Origin: Hymenoscyphus infarciens
Lineage: Eukaryota > Ascomycota > Leotiomycetes > Helotiales > Helotiaceae
Length of the DNA stretch: 64,000 nt
Direction of reading: 5' to 3'
NCBI GenBank assembly: GCA_001414345.1
Contig: LLCB01000193.1
Span: forward strand, 1-64,000
In this document: positions 11,565 through 22,510 of the stretch, piece by piece
Layout: each line of letters opens with the position of its first letter
How positions within the stretch are numbered: the stretch's first letter is position 1
Made by a program: the position numbers and the translations under genes
The notes under the pieces: generated by a model
The model's database searches: none
Told to the model about the DNA's origin: nothing
The model's input: only the letters and a program-made list of their open reading frames with translations

Positions 11565-12931
11565 ATGGCTTCAGAACCACCACCCATCACCAAGTCTTCA
11601 CCCATCACCAAGACTGCACCCAATCCCAATGGCAAGGACGAACTCGATGCCTACCAATTAGCACCTAAGGAACTGAAGGATCTATGGAAGTCGTGGACCA
11701 AGGCAAAGCCTCCTTTTGAAATTCCAGGGCCATCTTCTCTCGGGCTTGCGCCGGAAAACATAGCAGATGACGTTCTGGAGAGGGTGTTTGCACGCTTTGT
11801 CTTGGATCACCTCTCGGTACTTTTCGCTGGGGACCTTGAGGGCCTGGGAAAGTTTGCGGACGAAGTCCTCTCGCCGGAATCGGCAAGGGCCTTTTCTCTC
11901 GAGAATGTAAAGCCTTCGGTTGATACAAATCGAAGGTCTTTTACACAAGCAGAGTTCAGAGAATTAAGCTCCAGGCTTATGGGGCCGCTCATGAAGTCGT
12001 TCAGGTCCGAAAAGACCGGCCCTGCGGCTTACAACCCCAGAAATATACCAGGTAGGGGACATTTCTTTCAGTTATCCATATCAATTAAATTTTTGCGACC
12101 CCCAAAGTCAACAAATATTCTGCTCGAATGACATCGAATTCCCTGACACATTTCCCAGGTCTGGTTGTTTTACCCAAGCTCTTACCTCCCATTGTTCAAC
12201 AGGTTCTTCTCGATCAACTCTTGCATTCCGAACTCTCAAAACCAGAGAATCAAACCAATTTCCATCTTCATTACAATTTTTCCTACCCCGAAAATGGTGC
12301 CTCTTTCTTCTCAACAAAACCGGAAGCTTCTTCGTTTGCTCCAAAATATTTGAATGAGCACAAGCCAATGTTGAATCGGACAGCTTTGGAGAAGAATTTA
12401 CACTGGGTTACTCTTGGTGGTCAATATGATTGGACGAACAAGGTTTATCCAGAAGGAAAGCCACCCAAATTCTCAGAGAGCATTGCAAAGCTTATAGGGC
12501 AAATCTTTACTGACATGATACCCGAAGCTGCAATAATCAACGTGTACTCTGCAAGAGACAAATTGAGCATGCATCGCGATGTCAGCGAGGAAGCAGACCG
12601 GGGACTGGTAAGTATCAGCTTAGGATGTGCTTGCGTATTTATTATCGGCCTTGAAGACAAACTCACAGGAGAGCTTCATCAAGAGACGTTGAGATTAGAA
12701 TCTGGAGATGTTGTCTACATGGCGGGGGAGAGTCGTTACGCTTGGCATGGTGTTCCGAAAATCGTTCCAGATACTACGCCGGAATACCTTCAATACTGGC
12801 CGGGGAAGTTGTATCCGGACTGGGATGGCTGGATGAGCAAAAAGAGGATCAATCTCAATATTCGTCAGATGTTTGAAAAATCGTCTGATAATATTGATGT
12901 TGGTGTTAGTAAAGCCGTTAGTATTAAATGA
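11565..12931 (+). CDS. AlkB-family Fe(II)/2-oxoglutarate dioxygenase, ALKBH1 type (2 exons)
   Basis: Exons 11565-12051 and 12108-12931 (56-nt intron) give 436 residues. The second exon holds the dioxygenase core: VTLGGQYDW, then INVYSARDKLSMHRDVSEE with iron ligands His318 and Asp320, then DRGLVSISLGC, a distal His376 in YAWHGVPK, and the 2-oxoglutarate-binding signature RINLNIR (Arg409, Asn411, Arg415). The hydroxylation of N-linked methyl groups by this family repairs or edits nucleic acids; ALKBH1-type enzymes act on tRNA (1-methyladenosine, wobble 5-methylcytosine) and mitochondrial nucleic acids. The N-terminal 160 residues are family-typical at the start (DAYQLAPKELKDLWKSWTKA) but otherwise poorly conserved. 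The join changes ..NIPG into ..NIPV and continues with NKYSARM, so the apparent start at 12128 is internal. The exact substrate cannot be told from sequence. Confidence 0.9.
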
Positions 12932-13150
12932 AGGAGTTTGAGAGATGATTGGATCCCACCTTTGTGGCCGTTTGTGCTACTGGACTGATAACGCCGGACT
13001 ACGGTACCCCACCTATTCGTTGACTTATACATCAACACCATCCATCCACCAGATACCAAGCCATTATTCCTCTCGAGTGTAACTCTTAAAGCTTCGGATC
13101 TTCCTCCCTGCCTCCAAACTCTAACAACAACTACTCTCGGAAACATAATA

Positions 13151-15327
13151 ATGGGTTGGAAAGAATCAGCAACAGAGAAGCGCAACGCCGTAAATGCACT
13201 GATACCGGAACCATGGAAGCTACCCGTACCCGTCCCTTCAGCTTCAGAACAAAAAGATGTAACTGGAAAATACATTCAACAGTTTCTATCTCTGAGGGAA
13301 GTCGAAATCACCGAAACTGATGCAGTCGGGATTGTTGAGAAGACTGCCACTGGAGCATGGAAAGCACAAGAGGTTACTGAAGCATTCTGCCATCGAGCGG
13401 CACTTGCTCATCAATTAGTAAGTCCATATTCTAAAACAAAGTGTTTGGTATACATGCTAATTGATATAGCTCAATTGTCTTCATGAGATCTTTTTTGATG
13501 CTGCTATTGCCGATGCTAAGAAAGCAGATGAGTATTATGCCACTCATGGAAAGCCCCTTGGGCCACTTCATGGTCTTCCAGTCAGTTTGAAGGATCAATT
13601 CCATGTCAAGGATGTCGAGACTACGATGGGATATGTTGGTGTAAGTCACATTTTCTCCTCTCTCAATTACTTGCAATATCAAGGAGCTGCCTTGGAAGCT
13701 CAGACCTGTTCTTCTTCAGCACACCCGTTGCATCGTCGCGAAATCTTAATTATAAGTAAAATTCTAAATCTCAACAGTGGATTGGAACCTTCGAAGGCCA
13801 AAAAGGCACCGGCAAAGAAAAGGTCTTTGAAAGCGAAATGGTAAAAGAGCTCCGCTCTCTAGGCGCAATCCTCTTCTGCAAAACCAGCGTCCCGCATACC
13901 TTGATGGCCGGAGAAACAGTCAACAACATCATCGAATACACCTGGAATCCCAAAAATCGCTTTCTTGCCTGTGGCGGCTCTTCTGGTGGAGAAGGAGCTC
14001 TAATCGGTACCAAAGGCAGTCCTTTGGGTATGGGAACTGATATCGGAGGCAGTATCAGAATTCCAGCTGCGTTTAATGGCCTTTATGGTATTAGACCTTC
14101 TGCTGGACGACTACCGTATGAGGGGATGGCGAATAGTATGGATGGACAGACTTCGATTTTGTCTGTTGTTGGGCCATTGGCTACTTCTGTTGGGGCTTTG
14201 AAGTTGGTGATCAAGGGGATTTTGAGTAAGGATCCTTGGTTGCATGATCCATTGGTTGCTGAGATTCCCTGGAGAGATGAACATGAACAAGTCGTTTTCA
14301 ATATTGCGAAGGCTGGGAGTGGTGGTCAGTTGTGTTTTGGTATTATGAAGGATGATGGAATTATCCACCCTCAGCCTCCTGTCAAGAGAGCTATTAATAT
14401 TGTTGTCAAGACTATTGAGAAACTTGGGCATAAAGTTGTTGAAGTAAGAGTTCAAGTTCTCTGTCAATTTCAAGTGCTTACTCAGAAATCTAGTGGACTC
14501 CCCCATCTCACAAAGAGGGCCTGGAAATAGCAGTAAGTTTTTCAAAGTCACACTAACTTTACTCTACTAACCAACACCAGTTCAAAACTTGGGTCTACGA
14601 CGGTGGAGCAGACGGTAACCTGTCATATCCCAAGACATATTCCCAGACTAACGCAACCCCAGTCCAAGCAGCCTTTGCCCTTTCCGGCGAACCAATGGCA
14701 GCCCAAATCGCCTCAGTCTACGGCACCCAACAACCTCAATTCACGGCCTCCCAAATATCCGCAAACAACGTCGCAAAACGCCAATTTCAAAAACTCTACA
14801 TGGAGTACTGGAATTCAACCGTGTCCATAACCGGCACAGGTCGACCCGTTGATGCAGTGATCTCACCAGTAGCACCTTTTGCGGCTGCTAGACCAGATAT
14901 GTATGATTATTATGGTATGTCTTCCTTTTCAGTTCACGGGCTGATGTGTGGGGGGATAGGAAGAACTTCTTGGTTAAAGAGGGAGAGAAAGCTAAGAGGA
15001 TTATGCCAGGTTACACGACTTGGATTAATCTACTTGATTACTCGGCTGCGGTTTTGCCGGTTACCACTTGTGATAAGGGGGTTGATGTTGTGGATGAGGG
15101 CTTCAAGGGGTTTAGTGAGGAAGATGGGAAGGTTAATGATGCTTGTGAGTTGTTTTCTTCTCCTGGCTTTATATGTGGTATGGAGATTCTAATGCGGAGT
15201 AGATGACCCGGAACTTTACGACGGCGCTCATGTTGCGGTTCAGGTCGTCGGTCGTCGGTTCCAGGAGGAGAAGGTACTTACCATTACCGGGATCTTGGGC
15301 GATGCGTTGGGCAAGCATGTTGTTTGA
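13151..15327 (+). CDS. Amidase (amidase-signature family, acetamidase-like), 8 exons
   Basis: Exons 13151-13417, 13470-13640, 13778-14443, 14494-14532, 14581-14614, 14663-14914, 15010-15144 and 15203-15327 give 562 residues, the usual length for fungal amidases, and all joins keep phase. The Ser-cisSer-Lys triad is present: Lys130 in LPVSLKDQF, Ser214 in CGGSSGGEGAL and the nucleophile Ser238 in TDIGGSIRIPA. The 24-residue spacing between the two serines equals that of FAAH. C-terminal family motifs DGGAD, YTTWINLLDYSA and LYDGAHVAVQVVGRR are intact across the short exons. It hydrolyses carboxamides to acid and ammonia, in fungi typically for nitrogen supply or detoxification, in the cytosol (no signal peptide). 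Exon 4 is only 39 nt and exon 5 only 34 nt. A broken amidase C-terminus also lies at 58275-58443. Confidence 0.93.
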
Positions 15328-18037
15328 TTTACTTTGGAGCCCAGGATTTAATATATTTCTCGTTATCTCAAAGAAAGTGCAGACACTTCGAAACTCAGCT
15401 GTACCACCTAAAGACAAACACTATCATTTGTATCCTTTTCCCGTCTCAATTTTCGGAGCTTCCCACCGATGTTATGGCAACATATTCTATCGTGAATTAT
15501 CATATGCGTAACCCCAGCAAGTGCCGGTTTTGTTTTCTGTACCCCGCAATTTATCTTGTTGGGAAATGTAGGTCCCTCCCCTTGGGAATCGGAGGGGTTA
15601 TTTGGCTATATTGAGGGGTCTTCCCCTACATATAGATTGTTTGCAGTTCATGAAACGTGCTTTGGTTGATTGGTTGCTTTTGGGGGGCACATTTTCTTTA
15701 TGCTACTTTGGAATAGTGTTAGGTGATGTTGGAGTCGGGTTACTTCCGCTCGACTTGGCATTTCAACTCAGCTAACGATGTGGGTTTGAGGGGCATTGAA
15801 GGTGGAACATGGCACCGTGGAAGTATCTCAAGAGTCAAGTGATAATGCTACTTTTTCCCTGAAATTCCGGTTAAGGACCTCTGCAACAAGTTCCCAGCAA
15901 GTGTATAATTCAGTCCATCTCGCTCACTTTGGACTCTACAATGGACCTTAAATTATTACTCCCATTTTCATCTCAGTAACGTGGAAATCCTGTAGCTTAG
16001 TACAGTTTTTCACAAGGTATAGATCTGTCTCCTCTCTAGACTCTATGTTTTTTATATATCTTCTTTAGTACTATTTGTAAATCATTGCATTAGCCTTTCT
16101 TGTTAAACAGCACGTAAGAACTCGCGGCCTTGCTTTTAGATAGTCTAAGCCTTCTTTTTCTTTAATGACCCGGGTCATTTTCGCAACGATTTTGCTGAAT
16201 GCTTCAGGTAAAGAAATCTCTTGTTCTTCGGGAATCGGCCTCCATTATAAATAGCGCTTTAGTATATGTATCTTAGATTTGACGAGTAAAACTGTGCTTT
16301 ATTCGCTGATTGTTCTTCAAATCTGGTTGTGTACAAGTGGGTTTTAAATAGTGTGAATGATATTTTTTAATGGAAAGATGCAGGAGTATGAGACCTTGGG
16401 TTTCCAATATTCAAACACTACTACGTACAAAGACTGAGGAGTGTATGAAACAAGTTAAGTTGTTTTGGTTTTTGAACGTTGTTGGAACTTGGTTGGTATT
16501 GTAAGTTTTCATCTATTAGCTAAATTTTACTCGGGTCTTTCTTTCCCAACGATTAAACACTACTCCGAAGAATCATGCTTAGATTCTGGCATAGCCTGTA
16601 GTTATGAAGAGGTATTCTTTTAAACCTACCAGACTTAATCAAGATCCAAGAAGGGAACTCCCGGTGTATCAAAACACCAGACTAGAGACTTATGAAACTA
16701 TACTCATGCTCTACTCGGCGAATTCTTTCAGGCTCTCTTTAATTGCCTTCTACAGTCTCTCAATTAATCCATATACCCCCCAAAGTCCCGCATGCATTTT
16801 TTTGAGTTCCTCAATTACCTGCAATTCCAAGTCCGCCCTCTCCTTTTCTACAAGAAAGTATCAATGATATGCTTGCTTCTCTATAACAAATCCAAGCTCC
16901 TTTTTATAGAACCTTTCACATTTCCTTGACAAAATATTTGGTATCAAACGATTCTCCTAGCGGAGTTGGATTGCCAAGTAATCTACGCTTCCTGCGATGA
17001 CACGTTTCAATGAGGTCTATTTTCTCGTCCAAATTCATACCCATTATTTTTTCGTCAAATAGGTTGGCAATAGTTGTGGCAATCTTGCTTTGTGTTTAAA
17101 TTGATGGGAGAAAGAGTCTTATGTGAGTTCCATTTTGGAGCGAGAGATCAGAGAAATCACAATGAGATGCAATAAATAAAGTATAAAACTTACCCTCTCT
17201 TGGGGGTTTTCAAAGTTTACAATATACCACACGAATAAGGCGGAAGTAAAGAAAGGTTTTAAGTTTGTTGGCATTGCTGGCTCGGCTGAGTTGGGAGCTT
17301 AACCTCGTTCGCGTCCTTAGTGTGTAGGAAAACAAAGAGAAGTTAGGGCACAGGTTCCTTTCCAACGCCCCTGTGATGTTAGTGCCGTGACTTTTCAGTT
17401 GACGGTGGGGCTGTATTTTAACGTAATATAAATACACAGCAAAGTTTTTGCAGAATTTTCATACGTGAAATTACAGCAAGCCTTTGTTTGGGATCTGCAT
17501 ATTTCTATGACTGAGACTTACAACGGTCAAGCTTCAAGAACTAAACTCGACTTCGACTTCGAGTTCCATCGTCAAGAGTCTATTGGTACGGCTTCCTGGT
17601 TCTTGAGTCAACCAGAGGCCAAAAACGTTAAGGTGTCGTCGATTCTCAACTATGGAGATGCAGTATAGTTTTTGCTAAGTAGCATTTCTTGGAATATCTC
17701 CATAGTTGAGAATCTTTTTTTTTTCTGCTTTTTTTTTTCTTTCAAAAAAAGGGTTTGAGCTAAGGCTTTCAATCGTGACACAGCTGGGTTTGCCAGTGCG
17801 TTTGCTAGCGTGGTGTTGTTTGAAGAGTGGTTGGCTCGCTTAACCTCTACCACACTATACCATAGAGGTCACTGTAGAACAAGGCATACAATATTAAAAT
17901 ACGCTTTGCCGAGAAAAATGCTTAAATATTGTTGGTTTCAGTCCTATTGATACTCCTGGAAACACCAAGTGACACAAAACACGTTATATATTCTAGCTTC
18001 GAAATCTCGTGCTGAGCATTGGCCTGAACTAGAGACT
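15328..18037. other. Gene-poor interval
   Basis: About 2.7 kb with only short, unrelated open frames (for example 16604-16867 plus, 17210-17437 minus, 17465-17668 plus). No family motifs. The only structure I see is the inverted repeat at 17641-17714. Confidence 0.4.
17641..17714. repeat. Perfect 19-bp hairpin followed by a T-run
   Basis: Arms 17641-17659 (GATTCTCAACTATGGAGAT) and 17696-17714 are exact reverse complements separated by 36 nt, and the right arm runs straight into a 9-T stretch. A transcript would fold into a stem-loop ending in U residues. It could be an RNA polymerase III-style stop, a small-RNA precursor, or the scar of a foldback element. No promoter boxes are evident. Confidence 0.65.
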
Positions 18038-20242
18038 TTAAACCTGCAGAGGAATACTTGACCAATCTTCACGCCAATCCTTGCTGCCTTTCTTGCGAGG
18101 CCAGACACGACGAAATGCTCGCACGGCCTCGTATTTTTCCGCTACATCACTCAGTTCCATAACAATATCCTTTCTTTCTCCTAAATACTCCACCGACCAT
18201 TTATAACTATCTGTCACCTCCTGATCGCAGACCTCCCTTGCTCCCAGACCCAGTCCCCTAGCGTTGGTAATGTCCTCCTCGTCTCGAGCAATTCGCTCAG
18301 TCAGCCACGAACGATCGTTTTCGTTTCGCAAGTACTCCATGTGCCTTTTATATCTATCAGTCCTCGCCTGATCACGGACCTCCCTTGCTCTCCGACCCAG
18401 TTCCCTGACGTTGATAATATTCTCGTCGTCCTGAGCAACTCGCTCAATCAACCACGAACGACTCAGATTATCGACAACATCTAATATGCGACTGTCACCT
18501 AAGTAGTTACCCCAATGGCCGCCCCCCGTGGTCCATAACTTGAGAGACTCGAGCTTTTGGCCCGCCTTGCTCTGGCAGATGGTCTCCCAGATCGCTCGGG
18601 CCAACGTCTCATCTACCGCGCAGTTCATCAGCGTTTCTCGCACATGGCCCTTCTTCAACAACCCTGGTTCTCTCCAGAGCTCAAGATCGGCTGCATCGAA
18701 TGACTCGTCGTCTCTGAAATTGGGGTCTCGAGTCAGCCGGTAGTCAGAACAGTCCAAGGTAAGGAAGAGCGATTTCAAACGTCCCATCTTGCCAAAGCCT
18801 TTATAGATCTCCGCCTCGAGAGCATCGGATTTTGTACGTTTGACTGAAATAGCTAGCTCCTGCAACGCCGGACATAGGGCGTTGATTTGCAGAACGTGCT
18901 CCTTTGTGGCTGTCATAGGTATGTTTAGTCGGCCTCGGTAGTTGTCGTGAGTGCCATCTCGCTCAAGCGGACATAGATTTAGCTTTTTCAAAGTTTGCCC
19001 GTGTTGGCATAGAATGGCGTCCAGAATCTTGGGCTCGAGTGGGCCGGACACCGAAAGTTCATCGAGAGGCTCGAATGCCCCCAAAAGGGCAATGGCGTTA
19101 TTGGCATAACTTGGTCTCAACACGAAATTTTCGTTGCGGTCCATACGAATGCGAAGTGTCTTCACTCGAGGGAAGGAGCAATTCTGAGCAAGCCACTCCA
19201 TAACCTCGTCATTTATCCCTGAGGATTCACATCTATAACCTCCACCCACGACCAGATGGCGCAGGCGGCTGAAGTCTGTGTGCCTGGCCCAAGTCTGGAG
19301 AAGACCCGGCGACTCCACCGGCCATGATACCACCCCCAAGAGCGACAGCGAGGTCAAGGACCCGATAGATCGACCGGAGACGAAGCCTGGAAGACCTCGC
19401 CATGGCTCCCGCGGGCGGAGCCAGTATCTCAGCCAGTTTTCCGGCCTCAGCATTACCACCACAACTTCCTCCAGGTTTGGTGCAAGACCGGCAACAAGCT
19501 CCATCATCGCTTCTTGATTGAAATCGTCGTCGCCCTCCGAATCCCGCCAACAGCATTCAACCTTGACACTATACAAACACGGAGATGTGGCCAGGGCCAT
19601 TTCGTAGGGATATGGTTTGCCCCATAGTAGGGTTCTGAATCGAAACGTCAGGTGGTAGAGTTTGCATTGGGGATGGTAGTCGTGGAGGGCGTCGAGAAGG
19701 CTGGGTGGGAATTGATTCCGGCAGTCGTATATTAACTTGACAAGGTGTGGCAGTTTTTTGACCAAATCGACGACGGGAGCCCATGCCAGATCCTCGTCGG
19801 AAGATTTCGCGATGGCAGGTTCGTCGTAAACGGAATGCGGTGACTGTACGTCTAGGTACGGTTCTTCGTCGCCCAAGATCTCGCCAACGCCAGTCGCCTC
19901 GAACCAGCTATTAGGGAGGTCCCTTGCGCCGGGCCTGTACCCCTCGATCCTGGGTTGGCTAGACAACCGGAAAGACCCTTTGATGCTGAGATGGCGAATG
20001 TAGCACGCGGACTCGTTACGGGAGAGGGCCCTGACAAGGGCATCAACGTTCCGCCGCAATGCCTCGCGACTGCTGACTGTGAGGTGGATATGGTGGAAGA
20101 GGAATGGATGAGTGGCGCGATAGCAAGTTGCACTTGCTAACCCAAATGAATAAAGACTCGGTCGATGCAGGTGACCTGCGATCTGCTGTAACGTCTCAAG
20201 CGGGAGACCGTGTAGGTCTAGCTTATTGAGATTCATTGCCAT
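18038..20242 (-). CDS. F-box/leucine-rich-like protein, 734 aa, single exon
   Basis: The ATG at 20242 opens an uninterrupted 734-codon frame. Residues about 8-55 (LDLHGLPLETLQQIAGHL, then LASATCYRATHPFLFHHIHL) are the F-box type common in fungi. The body has scattered leucine-rich segments such as LTSLSLLGVVSWP and LDELSVSGPLEPKILDAIL, consistent with an LRR-like solenoid. Near the C-terminus a unit of about 50 residues is tandemly duplicated: SRSWLIERVAQDDENI..REVRDQARTDRYKRHMEYL and DRSWLTERIARDEEDI..REVCDQEVTDSYKWSVEYL. By family it would be an SCF ubiquitin-ligase adaptor; the target is unknown. The gene is intact although it borders a heavily RIP-mutated block at 20.3 kb. Its base composition is normal. 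Confidence 0.85.
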   Translation of the reverse strand: MAMNLNKLDLHGLPLETLQQIAGHLHRPSLYSFGLASATCYRATHPFLFHHIHLTVSSREALRRNVDALVRALSRNESACYIRHLSIKGSFRLSSQPRIEGYRPGARDLPNSWFEATGVGEILGDEEPYLDVQSPHSVYDEPAIAKSSDEDLAWAPVVDLVKKLPHLVKLIYDCRNQFPPSLLDALHDYHPQCKLYHLTFRFRTLLWGKPYPYEMALATSPCLYSVKVECCWRDSEGDDDFNQEAMMELVAGLAPNLEEVVVVMLRPENWLRYWLRPREPWRGLPGFVSGRSIGSLTSLSLLGVVSWPVESPGLLQTWARHTDFSRLRHLVVGGGYRCESSGINDEVMEWLAQNCSFPRVKTLRIRMDRNENFVLRPSYANNAIALLGAFEPLDELSVSGPLEPKILDAILCQHGQTLKKLNLCPLERDGTHDNYRGRLNIPMTATKEHVLQINALCPALQELAISVKRTKSDALEAEIYKGFGKMGRLKSLFLTLDCSDYRLTRDPNFRDDESFDAADLELWREPGLLKKGHVRETLMNCAVDETLARAIWETICQSKAGQKLESLKLWTTGGGHWGNYLGDSRILDVVDNLSRSWLIERVAQDDENIINVRELGRRAREVRDQARTDRYKRHMEYLRNENDRSWLTERIARDEEDITNARGLGLGAREVCDQEVTDSYKWSVEYLGERKDIVMELSDVAEKYEAVRAFRRVWPRKKGSKDWREDWSSIPLQV

Positions 20243-20940
20243 GATTGACGGAATTTAGAAACAAGAGAATGGGAGGTTATATAGATAAAGGGCCTGACCC
20301 GGTTGCCACCTTTTCTGGGACCAACATGCGCATCGGTTATACGTACTTGTAGCGCGCGTATCAGTTATAAAAGAAGAATCGTTACATCTACGCCTAATAA
20401 TAAGATAGACTAACTGAATTAAGAAAATAATACTTAGTTAAGACAACGATTCTTCTCTAAAAGTCTAAGATATAATAGTAATAGCTTTAATACTAAACGT
20501 AAATTTAGTTTTAATATATTAATTTAAACTATCTCTTCAGTTATTCTTATACCCCACGTGTAGACGCGTTTAGCAGTCCGGTTTAAAACTACTCTTATTT
20601 AGAGTTGTTTTAGACTAAAATCTAGGTAGCTTTGAACTACGATGCTACTAAGCTAGTTTAGGAGTGCTAAGATATCAAAATCTGAATTAAAGCTATTTAC
20701 ACTTACTCTATATATAGTAGAGGTACGCCTCTTTCTACTTCTTTATTTAATCTCTCTTACTCTCTTAATAACTTCTATCTTATAGAATTCTTTCTAGTTA
20801 AGAAACACGTCTACGAGGCGTACTTAAGAGGTCTTCTTTTTAAAGACTTTTTTTAGTAGACTTTTTCGTACTAGGAGTAGTATTAGCCTTATAAGAGGAG
20901 GTATATTAATTAAAAAGAAGTAATAAAAGAGTATAAAAGT

Positions 20941-20985
20941 AGCAGTAGAAGTAGTAGAAGTAGTAGAAGTAGTAGAAGTAGATAG
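20941..20985. repeat. AGTAGTAGA minisatellite
   Basis: Four to five tandem copies of a 9-nt AGTAGTAGA-type unit inside the AT-rich block. Simple-sequence expansion, no coding meaning. Confidence 0.75.
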
Positions 20986-22363
20986 GCTCGTATTATAGGC
21001 TAACTTACGCTAAAATAGTCATTTTTTTAGCAGGGCTTTTTAAACATAAGAATATAGGTAAATTATTATTAAATTTCTACATCGTTATATACTTTAATAG
21101 AGTTTAAAGAATAAGATAATAATTTAAATATTTAGTCGCGTTAGAGCTAGAAATATAAGATTAGAACCGCGTTCTACTAAATCACGTAGAGTATAAGAAT
21201 AACTAAAGAGATAAATAACTACTCTTTTATATTAAAATCCTCTTTAAGAAATATTAGATAAATACTTAATTCACTTATATAAGTCTTTCTTTTAATACTT
21301 ATTAGCTACTTTCTAAATATATTCTATACTATTTAAAATTCTTAAAATTTTTTAAACTAAATTTAGTTTTTATACTTTTTTAGTTTTTTTATATATATTA
21401 ATAATAAAGCCTCTTTTTAAAGAGCTAGCTTATTAAAAGTTAGAGTTAAGTAATAGTTATTTACTTATAAACTTAGAATTTTTAATAGCTTTTAAATTAC
21501 TTATACTATTATTATATAAGAAAAAGCTTATTTTATACTCTATTCTATCTTACTAAGAAATAAAACTCTAAATTATAACTTTCTTTTATAAAAAATATAA
21601 AGTAAAATTAGAGCTATTTAAATATAAACTTCTTTTTCTAATAGCTTTTAAATTAATTATAATATAACTAATATAAAAGAGAGTCTTATAATATAGTAAA
21701 TTTATATTTAGTACTAAAGCTATTATTATAAGCTCTTAAACGCTCTATTAAACTCTAATCTACTATAATACTATTAACTCTAAAAATAAAAATAAAGTAT
21801 AGATTAAAAAGTTTAATATATATAAAAGTTATATAAATTAAATTTACTAAAAGAGTAGCTAAGAAACTAAGATTAAAAAATAGAGAATTATAGTAAGAAT
21901 CAAGTTATATATAATATTTTATAATATAGAGAAACTAAACTCTATATTTTATAAGAATAAAGATAGATTTAATAAAAAACTAAGATATAAAACTTATAAC
22001 GCTATAATTAAACTTTCTAGAATACTTATTTATTTATAAATAGATTCTTTTTCTCTACTCTATAACTTCTTTAGCTAAGCTATAACTTTTAAGTTTATTT
22101 AGTATAAATAACTCTATTTTATATAAATAAATTCTTTTTAGAATTACTATAGCTAGTACTTAGAAATATAAAACTTTATTCTTTATATTAATCTTTTAGT
22201 TTTAGTTAAAATATTAAACTAATTAATCTAGCTTTCTCGTAGAAGTGCTAGATTATAAATTATTAGTTACTTAAATTTGATTTATTTAAGAGTCTATTTT
22301 ACTTATATATCTTTTAAATATAGATATAAGAATATATACTACTAAAATTAAATAATATACTCT

Positions 22364-22510
22364 TATATACGATTTATATATAAGTTTAGTCTTAAAGATA
22401 TTCTATATTATTTAGCTTATATATATATTTTAGTATATATTTTATTAACTCTAATAAGCTAAATAATATAGAATATCTTTAAGACTAAACTTATATATAA
22501 ATCGTATATA
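22364..22510. repeat. Perfect 57-bp inverted repeat inside the AT-rich block
   Basis: Arms 22364-22420 and 22454-22510 are exact reverse complements across all 57 positions, with a 33-nt spacer. Everything around is degenerate, so an exact long palindrome implies a recent foldback event, gene conversion between arms, or inversion duplication after mutation stopped. It could form a cruciform or a long RNA hairpin. Confidence 0.9.

Noticed and set aside
12128..12931. Independent AlkB gene starting at 12128
   Set aside because: The 56-nt intron at 12052-12107 joins it in phase to an upstream exon with family-typical N-terminal sequence.
20941..20985. CRISPR-like array
   Set aside because: It is a 9-nt tandem microsatellite without spacers, in a eukaryotic genome.
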